A DNA stretch of 49,818 nt from Olsenella sp. Marseille-P4559 (lineage in GTDB: Bacteria > Actinomycetota > Coriobacteriia > Coriobacteriales > Atopobiaceae), in NCBI RefSeq assembly GCF_900605015.1, contig NZ_LR027573.1, forward strand, positions 30,549 through 80,366, in the 5' to 3' direction. Below the pieces are notes generated by a model, which was not told the origin of the DNA, searched no databases, and worked only from the letters and a program-made list of their open reading frames with translations. This document shows, piece after piece, positions 41,952 through 49,705 of this stretch. Every line of letters starts with the position of its first letter. The stretch's first letter is position 1. Position numbers and translations under genes: made by a program.

Positions 41952-42344
41952 TTATTCCCCCAAACTCGTATAGCCGACGAGCGCGGCCACGATTCCGGTG
42001 TCGACAAGCCAGAGCACAACGCCGAAGACCACGAGGGAGACGATAACGGCAACGGAGTAGTTGCGCAGCTCTTCCCTCGAGGGCCACACCACGCGCCTCA
42101 TCTCGGTGCGTACGGCACCGAGATAGTTCTTGATGCGCGTGCCAAGCCCTGGCTTCTTGTTGCTCGCCTTGGCAGGCTTGTCCTGCTTCTCGGAAGCCTT
42201 GGCAACGACAGCGGCCCGCTTTGCCGGGCCCCCTGTCTGCTTGGGGTTGGAGGCAGCAGAGGCAGCCTGGGCGGCCTCGCGCTCAGCACGCTTCTGGGCA
42301 CGTGCCTTGCGGGCGCTCCTCTTGTTCCTGTCTTTGTTCGCCAT
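41952..42344 (-). CDS. secE: Preprotein translocase subunit SecE
   Basis: A 130-residue SecE with one C-terminal membrane helix (YSVAVIVSLVVFGVVLWLV) preceded by the conserved amphipathic EMRRVVWPSREELRN. The N-terminal 70 residues are an unusually long, Lys/Arg/Ala-rich extension, as in other actinobacterial SecE proteins. The start was set at ATG 42344, with AGGAG 8 nt upstream, not the GTG at 42350, which is too close. It forms the SecYEG channel. It lies directly upstream of nusG and downstream of tRNA-Trp. Confidence 0.95.
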   Translation of the reverse strand: MANKDRNKRSARKARAQKRAEREAAQAASAASNPKQTGGPAKRAAVVAKASEKQDKPAKASNKKPGLGTRIKNYLGAVRTEMRRVVWPSREELRNYSVAVIVSLVVFGVVLWLVDTGIVAALVGYTSLGE

Positions 42345-42416
42345 CCTCACAACTCCTAAAGGCTTGCCTTACATGGAAACCGGCTAACCCCGAAGGGAAA
42401 GCCGGTGGGAAATTCT

Positions 42417-42491
42417 GGCACGCCAGGAAGGACTCGAACCCTCAACACTCGGTTTTGGAGACCGATGCTCTACCAATTGAACTACTGGCGT
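42417..42491 (-). tRNA. tRNA-Trp (anticodon CCA)
   Basis: A 75-nt cloverleaf including the encoded CCA. The 7-bp acceptor stem is ACGCCAG / CTGGCGT, D loop AGTTCAATTGGTAGAG, anticodon loop CTCCAAA with CCA, and T loop GGTTCGAGTCC. It lies between rpmG and secE and is read in the same direction, so it is likely part of that transcript. Confidence 0.95.
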
Positions 42492-42508
42492 GTGTGGGCC
42501 CACCCAGT

Positions 42509-42658
42509 TTAGCGGGTCTCGCGGTGAAGCGTGTGCTTACGGCACCACGGACAATACTTCTTCATCTCAAGTCGGTCAGGCGTGTTCGCCTTGTTCTTGG
42601 TCGTGGTGTAGTTGCGGCGCTTGCATTCGGTGCATGCAAGTGTAACAAGTGTGCGCAT
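42509..42658 (-). CDS. rpmG: 50S ribosomal protein L33
   Basis: A 49-residue L33 from ATG 42658 behind AGGAGG. It is of the zinc-binding type: C9-T-E-C12 and C36-P-W-C39 ([30 protein letters not shown]). It is the first gene of rpmG-tRNA-Trp-secE-nusG, the common order. A zinc-free paralogue may exist elsewhere. The length is normal. Confidence 0.95.
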   Translation of the reverse strand: MRTLVTLACTECKRRNYTTTKNKANTPDRLEMKKYCPWCRKHTLHRETR

Positions 42659-42719
42659 GAATCCTCCTGAGACACCATGTCACTTCGAGGCCATCCTCGA
42701 AGATGGCGCGGTGGAGTAC

Positions 42720-42747
42720 GTTATCATCAACTTACGTATCCTGTCAA
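42720..42747 (-). promoter_or_regulatory. Promoter of rpmG-tRNA-Trp-secE-nusG-rplKA
   Basis: The minus strand has TTGACA (42742-42747), a 16-bp spacer and GATAAC (42720-42725). The overlapping TAACGT, 18 bp away, matches the -10 of the rpsL promoter. The leader before rpmG is about 55 nt. Confidence 0.65.
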
Positions 42748-42867
42748 CCCAAAACGCCTTGCAGGCCATTGCTCATACAACATCCATGCGATGGAAACGC
42801 CAGGGGGCCGAGAGGGCTGAGAGGAATCCGCCATAAGGTATCAGACGAGTCCCGTTCTCAACAGAAC

Positions 42868-42895
42868 GGCCCGACACCCATACGGATGCCGGGCC
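42868..42895 (-). terminator. Terminator of tuf
   Basis: A 12-bp stem GGCCCGGCATCC with a 4-nt loop, then a second small hairpin (CCGTTCT / AGAACGG, 42852-42869), about 20 nt after the tuf stop on the minus strand. Confidence 0.75.
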
Positions 42896-42917
42896 TTGGG
42901 GTCACTTCTGGGAGAAG

Positions 42918-44123
42918 CTACTCGACGATCGTGGCGACACGGCCATCGCCGACGGTGTGGCCACCCTCGCGGATAGCGAAGCGGAGGCCCTCCTCCATGG
43001 CGATGGGGTGAATGAGCTCGCAGGAGATGGTGACGTGGTCACCTGGCATGGCCATCTCGACCTTGTTGCCGTCCTTGTCGGTGAGCTCGGCGATGTCGCC
43101 GGTCACGTCCGTGGTGCGGAAGTAGAACTGCGGACGGTAGCCAGAGAAGAACGGGGTGTGACGGCCGCCCTCCTCCTTGGTGAGAACGTAAATCTCGCCA
43201 GTGAACTTGGTGTGAGGGGTAACCGAGCCGGGCTTGCAGAGAACCTGGCCGCGCTCAATGTCCTCGCGCTTGATGCCGCGGAGCAGGATTCCCACGTTAT
43301 CGCCAGCCTCGCAGAAGTCCAGCGTCTTGCGGAACATCTCGATGCCGGTCGCAACGGAGGACTGGGTCGGCTTGATGCCGACGATCTCGACGGGCTCGTT
43401 GAGCTTGAGTTCACCGCGCTCGACACGGCCGGTGGCAACGGTGCCGCGGCCGGAGATGGTCATGACGTCCTCGACGGCCATCAGGAACGGCTTCTCGTTG
43501 TCACGAGCAGGCGTCGGGATGTAGGAGTCAACGGTGTGCATGAGCTCGACGATGGAGTCGACCCACTTCTGCTCGCCGTTGAGGGCACCGAGGGCGGAGC
43601 CACGGATGATTGGGGTATTGTCACCGTCGAAGCCGTACTCGGAGAGCAGGTCGCGGGTCTCCATCTCGACCAGGTCGATGAGCTCCTCGTCATCGACCAT
43701 GTCGCACTTGTTCAGGAAGACGATGATGTACTTGACGCCAACCTGACGGGCGAGCAGGATGTGCTCGCGGGTCTGAGCCATGGGGCCGTCGGTAGCAGCG
43801 ATAACGAGGATGGCGCCATCCATCTGGGCAGCGCCTGAAATCATGTTCTTGACGTAGTCAGCGTGGCCCGGGCAGTCAACGTGAGCGTAGTGGCGCTCCC
43901 AGGTCTCATACTCGACGTGAGCGACGGAGATGGTGATGCCGCGCTGACGCTCCTCGGGGGCCTTGTCGATGTTCTCGAAGGCGGTGAACTCGGCCTTGCA
44001 GCCCTCGGTCTCGGAGAGAACCTTGGTGATGGCCGCGGTCAGCGTAGTCTTGCCGTGGTCGACGTGACCAATGGTACCAATGTTTACGTGCGGCTTAGAA
44101 CGATCGAACTTCTCCTTGGCCAT
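42918..44123 (-). CDS. tuf: Translation elongation factor Tu
   Basis: A 401-residue EF-Tu from ATG 44123 behind AAAGGAGG. The G-domain motifs [11 protein letters not shown] (about 19-29), [12 protein letters not shown] and NKCDMVDD are intact, and domains II and III follow with the usual TGRVERG and the C-terminal [10 protein letters not shown]. It delivers aminoacyl-tRNA to the ribosome. It is not in the str operon but follows tRNA-Tyr, tRNA-Thr and tRNA-Met by about 100 bp, so it is probably expressed from the strong tRNA promoter at 44529-44557. Confidence 0.98.
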   Translation of the reverse strand: MAKEKFDRSKPHVNIGTIGHVDHGKTTLTAAITKVLSETEGCKAEFTAFENIDKAPEERQRGITISVAHVEYETWERHYAHVDCPGHADYVKNMISGAAQMDGAILVIAATDGPMAQTREHILLARQVGVKYIIVFLNKCDMVDDEELIDLVEMETRDLLSEYGFDGDNTPIIRGSALGALNGEQKWVDSIVELMHTVDSYIPTPARDNEKPFLMAVEDVMTISGRGTVATGRVERGELKLNEPVEIVGIKPTQSSVATGIEMFRKTLDFCEAGDNVGILLRGIKREDIERGQVLCKPGSVTPHTKFTGEIYVLTKEEGGRHTPFFSGYRPQFYFRTTDVTGDIAELTDKDGNKVEMAMPGDHVTISCELIHPIAMEEGLRFAIREGGHTVGDGRVATIVE

Positions 44124-44220
44124 TGCCAATCCTCCTTTTGGAACGAACCTCTCCGGCCATTCCATGGTACAGAAATACGTCCATTTATGCTCAGCGGCGC
44201 CGCAGCGCCGCAGAAAAGCC

Positions 44221-44297
44221 TGGTACCGGTGACTGGATTCGAACCAGTGACATCGCGGGTATGAGCCGCGTGCTCTAACCAGCTGAGCTACACCGGC
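44221..44297 (-). tRNA. tRNA-Met (anticodon CAU, probably elongator)
   Basis: A 77-nt cloverleaf with CCA encoded: acceptor GCCGGTG / CACCGGT, D loop AGCTCAGCTGGTTAGAG, anticodon loop CTCATAC, T loop GGTTCGAATCC. The first base pair G-T and the absence of three G-C pairs in the anticodon stem argue for the elongator, not the initiator. An Ile-CAU type cannot be excluded by eye. Confidence 0.9.
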
Positions 44298-44319
44298 ATG
44301 GAGCCGAGCGCTTGAAGAA

Positions 44320-44395
44320 TGGAGCCCGCGACCGGATTTGAACCGGTGACCTCTTCGTTACCAACGAAGTGCTCTACCGACTGAGCTACACGGGC
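44320..44395 (-). tRNA. tRNA-Thr (anticodon GGU)
   Basis: A 76-nt cloverleaf with CCA encoded: acceptor GCCCGTG / CGCGGGC, D loop AGCTCAGTCGGTAGAG, anticodon loop TTGGTAA, T loop GGTTCAAATCC. Second tRNA of the tRNA-tuf unit. Confidence 0.95.
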
Positions 44396-44396
44396 A

Positions 44397-44480
44397 TGGT
44401 GGGGATGCTTGGACTCGAACCAAGGAACCCAGAGGGAGCGGATTTACAGTCCGCCGCAGTTGCCGCTGTGCCACATCCCC
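44397..44480 (-). tRNA. tRNA-Tyr (anticodon GUA)
   Basis: An 84-nt class II cloverleaf with long variable arm: acceptor GGGGATG / CATCCCC, anticodon loop CTGTAAA, T loop GGTTCGAGTCC, CCA encoded. It is separated from tRNA-Thr by a single base and is the first product of this unit. Confidence 0.95.
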
Positions 44481-44528
44481 ATTCCGTTTTCAAGCACCAC
44501 ACGGGGCGAACCCCGTGCAGCGGAGTGA

Positions 44529-44557
44529 ATAATACGACGAGGAAAAAATCCTGTCAA
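44529..44557 (-). promoter_or_regulatory. Strong promoter of the tRNA-Tyr/Thr/Met-tuf unit
   Basis: The minus strand has consensus TTGACA (44552-44557), 17 bp, TATTAT (44529-44534), about 48 bp before tRNA-Tyr. A GC-rich hairpin (CACGGGG / CCCCGTG, 44500-44517) lies in the leader. Confidence 0.85.
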
Positions 44558-44813
44558 CGCATACCCCGGTGCCGGGTGTATCTATCCCACGATTCCCGCA
44601 CAATTCAGGGAAACCCGCAGGTAGTGCATGTACCGCTTGCCGGATGCGGGCCGCATTGCACACGTCCGGGCCCGGATGCGCGCACCAGCGGGCGCCGCAG
44701 TCCAAAAAGAGGCATCTCTGATGAGCCAGGGCCTGCCCGAGGATCCGGATGAGGCGCGGATGGCAGGCGCCTCTTGCCGTGTCAGCCCGATGCCCTGGCG
44801 GATTTGTGCCATT

Positions 44814-45065
44814 GTGCGTACGCATGACCGAGGTTCTCTGCCAAGGGGGTAGCGTTTCCCCTGTTGGATCCACGGGCCTGGCAATATGTCCCCATCGTGC
44901 GTACGCACGATTCCCACCTGCTGCCATGGCCTTCTCGGCCAACTGGGCAGATGCTGCGGCCTTGTCAAAATGCACCGGTCATGCGTACGCACAACCAAGC
45001 TTTCCTGCCCGAGGGGCCCTCCAAGGAAGGGGAGTCGTCTGCAACCAGCCGTCATGCGTACGCAC
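44814..45065. repeat. Phased palindrome array IV (4 units)
   Basis: Cores start at 44814 (GTGCGTACGCAT), 44897, 44981 (ATGCGTACGCAC) and 45054 (ATGCGTACGCAC); spacings are 83, 84 and 73 bp. Three cores carry one edge substitution. All eight flanks show G(A/C)C at 14 nt. The 84-bp linker has the CCAACTGGG secondary palindrome, reversed relative to arrays I-III. It sits just downstream of the tRNA-Thr(UGU) terminator. Confidence 0.95.
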
Positions 45066-45111
45066 GATGGCAGAGACTTGCCAGTCAAGCCGTTTGCCAC
45101 GAAAGACGAAA

Positions 45112-45141
45112 CCAGGTCACAGCCGCAGTGGCTATGACCTG
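45112..45141 (-). terminator. Terminator after tRNA-Thr(UGU)
   Basis: CAGGTCA-AGCC arms form a 12-bp stem with one mismatch and a 5-nt loop; the minus strand continues TTTCGTCTTTCG. It starts about 12 nt after the tRNA. Confidence 0.75.
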
Positions 45142-45152
45142 GCGTCTCATCC

Positions 45153-45227
45153 TGGAGCCGGTAGAGGGAGTCGAACCCACAACCCACGGTTTACAAAACC
45201 GTTGCTCTGCCATTGAGCCATACCGGC
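45153..45227 (-). tRNA. tRNA-Thr (anticodon UGU)
   Basis: A 75-nt cloverleaf with CCA encoded: acceptor GCCGGTA / TACCGGC, D loop GGCTCAATGGCAGAG, anticodon loop TTTGTAA, T loop GGTTCGACTCC. It lies 68 bp downstream of the NYN gene. Confidence 0.95.
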
Positions 45228-45295
45228 GGTGAGGACATGATAGCGTGTTTGCGCGAATCTGGCACGTGCGGCACCAGAATCGGTCGTGCGGCCAG

Positions 45296-45883
45296 CTACC
45301 TACGGCCGCGCAGCCTGTCGAGCTTCGCCCGGGTCTCGGGGTCGAGCCTGTCCTCCAGGCTCAGGTGCGTATGGGACCCGCGCTCGCGGGCCTCCTCCAC
45401 CCCCGCGCTCACGATGCTCATGTTCTGCGCGAGAAGCGCGCTTGAGACCGTGGTCACCGGGATGCCGCCCACGGTATAGCGGATGGCGTTGTCCGATGTC
45501 ACGAGCAAGACGACCCTCCCGGCATGGCGCGCCTCCGTGACCAGGCGCTCTATGACCGTATCGGCGGACTCGCCCGTGCGCGAGAAGACCACGCGAACCC
45601 CAGCCGTGCTCCAGTTGGGTCGCTCGCCCGAGAGGTTGCCCGCCGCATCGAAGACCACAACCGGCTCGTAGCTGCCCTGCGCATACGCCGCCACGTCCGA
45701 GACGAGCGCCTCGCGGGCGCGGTCGAAGGGGTCATGACCGTAGGGGTCGCGCGAGAGGTGCGCCACGTCGGCCAAGGCACCGGCACCCGCATGCTCGTCA
45801 ATGAGCGCGGCATAGCGAGGGGTCCCGTGAACCACGTTGTAGCCGTCGACCACGAGCAGCGCGAGACTGGCGCGACTAGGCAT
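45296..45883 (-). CDS. NYN-domain ribonuclease (Rae1/YacP-like)
   Basis: A 195-residue protein of the YacP/Rae1 (DUF901) family. It opens with LLVVDGYNVVHGTPRYA, carrying the first metal-binding Asp and Asn, and continues with VVVFDAAGN, a FSRTGESADTVIERLV block and VLLVTSDNAIRYTV, giving the PIN-like set of acidic residues. Bacillus Rae1 cleaves mRNA in the ribosomal A site; the same role is inferred. The start ATG overlaps the rlmB stop by 8 bp, so the two are coupled, as in many Gram-positive cysS-rlmB-yacP operons. Confidence 0.88.
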   Translation of the reverse strand: MPSRASLALLVVDGYNVVHGTPRYAALIDEHAGAGALADVAHLSRDPYGHDPFDRAREALVSDVAAYAQGSYEPVVVFDAAGNLSGERPNWSTAGVRVVFSRTGESADTVIERLVTEARHAGRVVLLVTSDNAIRYTVGGIPVTTVSSALLAQNMSIVSAGVEEARERGSHTHLSLEDRLDPETRAKLDRLRGRR

Positions 45884-46847
45884 CCGCCTGCGCCCCCTCG
45901 CTCACGCGGCGGAGCCACTCGTAGCACATGACCGTCGTGGCCTGGGCAACGTTGAGCGACTCGACACGACCGCGCTGCGGAAGCCTGGCACCAAAGTCGC
46001 AGTGGTCAAGCACGAGGCGAGAGATGCCCACCCCCTCAGAGCCCATGACCAGCGCAAGCCGCCCATAGACGGGCGCGTGCCACACGCTCTGCTCGGCGTG
46101 CTCGGTTGCGGCGCAGGCCCAGAACCCAGCATCCTTGAGCTGGTCGATCGCACGGGCCAGGTTGGGAACCTGCGCGATGGGAAGGTGCAGCACGGCGCCG
46201 GCAGAGGTCTTGTAGGCACCGGGCCCAACGGTGGCGGCGCGCGCGTTTGCCACAACCACGCCGGCAGCGCCCACGACCTCCGCAGAGCGTACGATGGCGC
46301 CAAAGTTGCCCTCGTCGGTCACATGGTCGAGCACAACCACCAGGGCGTCCCCCTCCCCCGCCGCAGCGATGACGTCCTCGATCGTTGCGTATGAGAAGGG
46401 CTTGGTCCTCACGACGATGCCCTGGTGGGCGCCGTGGCTCGAGAGCCGGTCAAGGCGCGAGCGCGGTACGGACTCGCACTCCACGCCCGCGTCGACGAGC
46501 CTGCGCACCAGAGAGCCAAGCGTCTTGTCGGTGCCATCGGGCGAGCCAGCTCCGTCCTGCACGAAGGCAGTGCATATGGGAATCCCCGCGTCGAGCGCCT
46601 CGGCGACGGCGCGGCGCCCCTCGATGACATCTGAGCCAGGCACCGCAGAGCGACCCTGGTCGCGTCGGCCGTGCCGGTCGCGTTGGTCGCGTCCGCCCCT
46701 GCCCTGGCGCCCCCTCGGCGCCCCGTTTCCCGGGCGCGAGCCCGAGCGCTGGCTGCGGCCGTGGTGCTGGCCGCCACGACCGGCCTGCGCCGAACCCGCC
46801 CCCCTGCGGGACGAGCCCCTTCGCGCATCACCTCGTGCCATTCTCAT
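45876..46847 (-). CDS. rlmB: 23S rRNA 2'-O-methyltransferase RlmB-like
   Basis: A SpoU-family methyltransferase of about 323 residues. The catalytic domain has motif 1 LDHVTDEGNFGAIVRSAE, motif 2 LVMGSEGVGISRLV and motif 3 RVESLNVAQATTV, which form the knotted SAM site. It should methylate G2251 of 23S rRNA. The first 70 residues are a basic, Gly/Arg/Gln-rich low-complexity extension (GQHHGRSQRSGSRPGNG), much longer than in E. coli RlmB. Several close starts exist (46850, 46847, 46841) with weak sites; 46847 is chosen. It begins almost at the cysS stop. Confidence 0.9.
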   Translation of the reverse strand: MRMARGDARRGSSRRGAGSAQAGRGGQHHGRSQRSGSRPGNGAPRGRQGRGGRDQRDRHGRRDQGRSAVPGSDVIEGRRAVAEALDAGIPICTAFVQDGAGSPDGTDKTLGSLVRRLVDAGVECESVPRSRLDRLSSHGAHQGIVVRTKPFSYATIEDVIAAAGEGDALVVVLDHVTDEGNFGAIVRSAEVVGAAGVVVANARAATVGPGAYKTSAGAVLHLPIAQVPNLARAIDQLKDAGFWACAATEHAEQSVWHAPVYGRLALVMGSEGVGISRLVLDHCDFGARLPQRGRVESLNVAQATTVMCYEWLRRVSEGAQADA

Positions 46848-46850
46848 CAC

Positions 46851-48311
46851 CTACGCCCTGCGCAGGCGAGAGCCTGCGGCGGTGTCCTCGAGAACCAGGC
46901 CCAAGCCTGCGATGGCATCGCGGATGCCGTCCGCGCTACCCCAGTCCTTCGCCTTGCGGGCTGCCTGACGTGCGGCGATAAGCGCATCGGCGGCCTCGGT
47001 GGCAGAGCTTCCCCGATAGCCGGCGTACTGCTCGGCAAGGCCCACAAGCTCAGCGGGAAGCTCGTCCTCCTCTGCCGCAAGCGTGATGCCAAGGACGCCC
47101 GCAAGCTCGGCAAGGACGTTGGCCGCGGCGCTCGCGGCTTCGCCGCCAGCAGCGGTGCCGGCGTCGGCAAGGTAGGTGTTTGCCGAGGTCACAAGCGAGA
47201 AGATCGCCGCCAGGCCACCGGCGGTGTTGAAGTCGTCGTCCATCTGGCGCGTGAACTCCTCGTGCGCCTCGCGGACGGCCGAGAGGAGCTCGTCGTCGCA
47301 TCCCTCGCCGCCCGAGCCGTTCTTGGAGGCCCAGAGTAGGTTCTTCTCGCACGTGCGCAGGCGTTCGAGGGTGCCCACGGCGCCCTCGAGGCGGTCGAAG
47401 GAGAAGTCGAGCGGAGCGCGGTAGTGGGTCTGCAGCATGAGCAGGCGCACCGCGTCGGCGGGATACCTGTCGAGGACCTCCTTGAGCGTGTAGAAGTTGC
47501 CCAGGCTCTTGGACATCTTCTCGCCGTTCACGCGCAGCATCCCCGTGTGCATCCAGAGATTGGCCAGCGGCTCGTGCCAGGCGCACATCGCCTGGGCGGT
47601 CTCGTTCTCGTGGTGCGGGAAGACCAGATCTGCTCCACCGCCGTGGATGTCGATGGGGGTGCCCAGGTAGCGATGGATCATGGCGCAGCACTCGGTGTGC
47701 CAGCCGGGACGGCCGTCGCCCCAGGGGCTTGGCCAGCTGGGTTCGCCGGGCTTGGCGGCCTTCCAGAGGGCAAAGTCGAAGGGATCGCGCTTCTGGTCGT
47801 TGACCTCCACGCGCTCGCCGGCGCGCATCTGGTCAAGGTCGCGGCCGGAGAGGATGCCGTAGGCGTTGTCCGAGCGCACCGAGAAGTACACGTCGCCGTT
47901 GTCGGCCACGTAGGCGTTGCCCTGCTCGATGAGGGACTCGATCATGGCCTGCATGGCCTGAATCTCGTGCGTGGCACGCGGGCGGATGTCGGGGTCGAGA
48001 ATCCCAAAGCGGTGCATCTGCTCGACAAAAGCGCCCGAGAACTCCTCGGCGACGTCGGCGGCGCTGCGACCCTGCTCGTTGGCGCGACTGATGATCTTGT
48101 CGTCCACATCGGTGAGGTTCTGGGCAAAGGTGACCTCGTAGCCCCTGTACACGAGGTAGCGGCGAATCACGTCAAACGAGAGGAACGTGCGCGCATTGCC
48201 GATGTGGATCTGGTCGTAGACCGTGGGGCCACAGACGTACATGCGAATCTTGCCCGGCTCGATGGGCTCGAGCCCCTGCTTTCGGTGCGTCTGAGTGTTG
48301 TAGATCAGCAT
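46851..48311 (-). CDS. cysS: Cysteinyl-tRNA synthetase
   Basis: A 486-residue class I synthetase from ATG 48311 behind AAGGAG. The HIGH-type motif is GPTVYDQIHIGNAR (about 33-46) and the KMSKS loop is GEKMSKSLGN. Zinc ligands include the first Cys of YVCGPT and a later Cys/His set (HTECCAMIH, HGGGADLVFPHHENE). A C-terminal DALR domain follows. It charges tRNA-Cys. Length and motifs are normal. A possible -10 box TACAAT lies at 48349-48354, 38 bp upstream, but the -35 is poor. Confidence 0.97.
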   Translation of the reverse strand: MLIYNTQTHRKQGLEPIEPGKIRMYVCGPTVYDQIHIGNARTFLSFDVIRRYLVYRGYEVTFAQNLTDVDDKIISRANEQGRSAADVAEEFSGAFVEQMHRFGILDPDIRPRATHEIQAMQAMIESLIEQGNAYVADNGDVYFSVRSDNAYGILSGRDLDQMRAGERVEVNDQKRDPFDFALWKAAKPGEPSWPSPWGDGRPGWHTECCAMIHRYLGTPIDIHGGGADLVFPHHENETAQAMCAWHEPLANLWMHTGMLRVNGEKMSKSLGNFYTLKEVLDRYPADAVRLLMLQTHYRAPLDFSFDRLEGAVGTLERLRTCEKNLLWASKNGSGGEGCDDELLSAVREAHEEFTRQMDDDFNTAGGLAAIFSLVTSANTYLADAGTAAGGEAASAAANVLAELAGVLGITLAAEEDELPAELVGLAEQYAGYRGSSATEAADALIAARQAARKAKDWGSADGIRDAIAGLGLVLEDTAAGSRLRRA

Positions 48312-48429
48312 GGCTTGCTCCTTGGGGTGTGTGCACAGAGGTACAGGCATTGTAGCAGCACCCCGCAAGGCAATCCTTGGGAAGGCTCCTAGACACAGGC
48401 TTTGGGCGTCGCGTGGGGCTTCGGAGGCC

Positions 48430-48930
48430 CTACCCGCCGCAGGCCCATGGGGCATCGGCCTTGTCGAGAAGGACCACGGCCCAGGCGGCAATGCCCTCCT
48501 TTCGACCCACAAAGCCAAGGTGCTCGGTGGTGGTTGCCTTGACGCCAACCCGTGACACGTCCACACCCATGGCCTGGGCCATGGCCCGCCGCATCCGGTC
48601 GCGGTGGGGCGCGAGCCTTGGTGCCTGGGCGGCTACGGTACAGTCTGCATCGACAAGCGAGAAGCCCTGCTCGCGGGCAAGCGACGCCACGCGTGAGAGC
48701 AGGGCCATGGAGTCTGCGCCCTCGAAGGCGGGGTCGGTATCGGGGAAGAGCTGGCCGATGTCGCCGGCGCGCATGGCACCCAGGATGGCATCCATGAGGG
48801 CGTGGGCCAGCACGTCTGCGTCCGAGTGGCCCGCAAGGCCACGCTCGCTGGGCAGTTTGACGCCGCCTAGGATGAGCGGCCGTCCCTCCGTGAAGGCGTG
48901 AACGTCAAAACCATGCCCAATGCGCAACAT
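48430..48930 (-). CDS. ispF: 2-C-methyl-D-erythritol 2,4-cyclodiphosphate synthase
   Basis: A 166-residue IspF of normal length. The zinc site is formed by D8 and H10 (GHGFDVHAF) and H35-type residues in LAGHSDADVLAHALMDAILG; the GDIGQLFPDTD and KATTTEHLGFVGRKEGI blocks are conserved. It makes the cyclic diphosphate of the non-mevalonate isoprenoid pathway. It follows ispD by 10 bp and shares its transcript. About 118 bp without a gene separate it from cysS. Confidence 0.95.
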   Translation of the reverse strand: MLRIGHGFDVHAFTEGRPLILGGVKLPSERGLAGHSDADVLAHALMDAILGAMRAGDIGQLFPDTDPAFEGADSMALLSRVASLAREQGFSLVDADCTVAAQAPRLAPHRDRMRRAMAQAMGVDVSRVGVKATTTEHLGFVGRKEGIAAWAVVLLDKADAPWACGG

Positions 48931-48940
48931 GCCCTACCCC

Positions 48941-49705
48941 CTACATGAGCAGCCGCTGCTCGAGCGCGGTGCAAGCGATGGCCAAGTCCTCGGGGACGGT
49001 GACCTTGATGTTGTCGCGCGGAGAGTCAAAGCAGCGGACCTTTCCGCCGTGGCGCTCGACGAGAGAGGCGTCGTCGGTGCCCTGGTAGCCCTCCCACGCG
49101 GCGGACTTGTAGGCCGAGGTCAGCGCGCGGGTGCGAAAGACCTGCGGCGTCTGGGCCGACCAGTAGAAGGAGCGGTCCGGCGTGGCGATGACAATGCCGT
49201 CCTCGACGAGCTTCAAGGTGTCCACCGAGCGCGCGGCGCAGATAGCACCCGCAAGCTTGGGGTCCTCTCGCACGCACGCGATGACGCCCTCGATGACCTT
49301 GGCCTCGATAAGGGGGCGGGCCGCGTCGTGGACGGCCACAAAGCCGTAGCCGCGCGGCATGGCCGCCAGCCCGTGCGCAACGGACTGCTGGCGGGTGTCC
49401 CCAGAGGCCGCCAGCGTGACGGGCGTGAGCAGCGTCACGCGAGAAAGGACCTCGTCGCGCACCGTATCCGCACGGTCCGGCGCACACACCACCACGATGT
49501 GGCCAACCGAGGGCGCGTGGTCAAAGGCGAGAAGCGGCCAGCACATGAGCGGCAGCCCGCAGAGGTCCACGAACTGCTTGCCGCGTGGGTCTCCAAAGCG
49601 CTCGCCCGCGCCACCCGCAACGATGATCGCCACCGCATCTGGCTTTGAGCCACTCTCGCCCACGCGGGCAGCGGAGGGCGAGGCGCATGCCTCTGGTGCG
49701 CTCAT
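48941..49705 (-). CDS. ispD: 2-C-methyl-D-erythritol 4-phosphate cytidylyltransferase
   Basis: A 254-residue IspD. The CTP-binding loop is VAGGAGERFGDPRGKQF, and later motifs VHDAARPLI and TPDRSFYWSAQTPQVF and the end DNIKVTVPEDLAIA are typical. Start ATG 49705 overlaps the stop of the upstream gene (ATGA) and has GGGGGCAGAG upstream; a GTG 15 nt earlier is possible. It adds CMP to MEP in the isoprenoid pathway. It precedes ispF by 10 bp. The first 25 residues are not conserved. Confidence 0.93.
   Translation of the reverse strand: MSAPEACASPSAARVGESGSKPDAVAIIVAGGAGERFGDPRGKQFVDLCGLPLMCWPLLAFDHAPSVGHIVVVCAPDRADTVRDEVLSRVTLLTPVTLAASGDTRQQSVAHGLAAMPRGYGFVAVHDAARPLIEAKVIEGVIACVREDPKLAGAICAARSVDTLKLVEDGIVIATPDRSFYWSAQTPQVFRTRALTSAYKSAAWEGYQGTDDASLVERHGGKVRCFDSPRDNIKVTVPEDLAIACTALEQRLLM

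Noticed and set aside
48349-48354. cysS promoter -10 box TACAAT
   Set aside because: No acceptable -35 at 16-18 bp; mentioned with cysS only.
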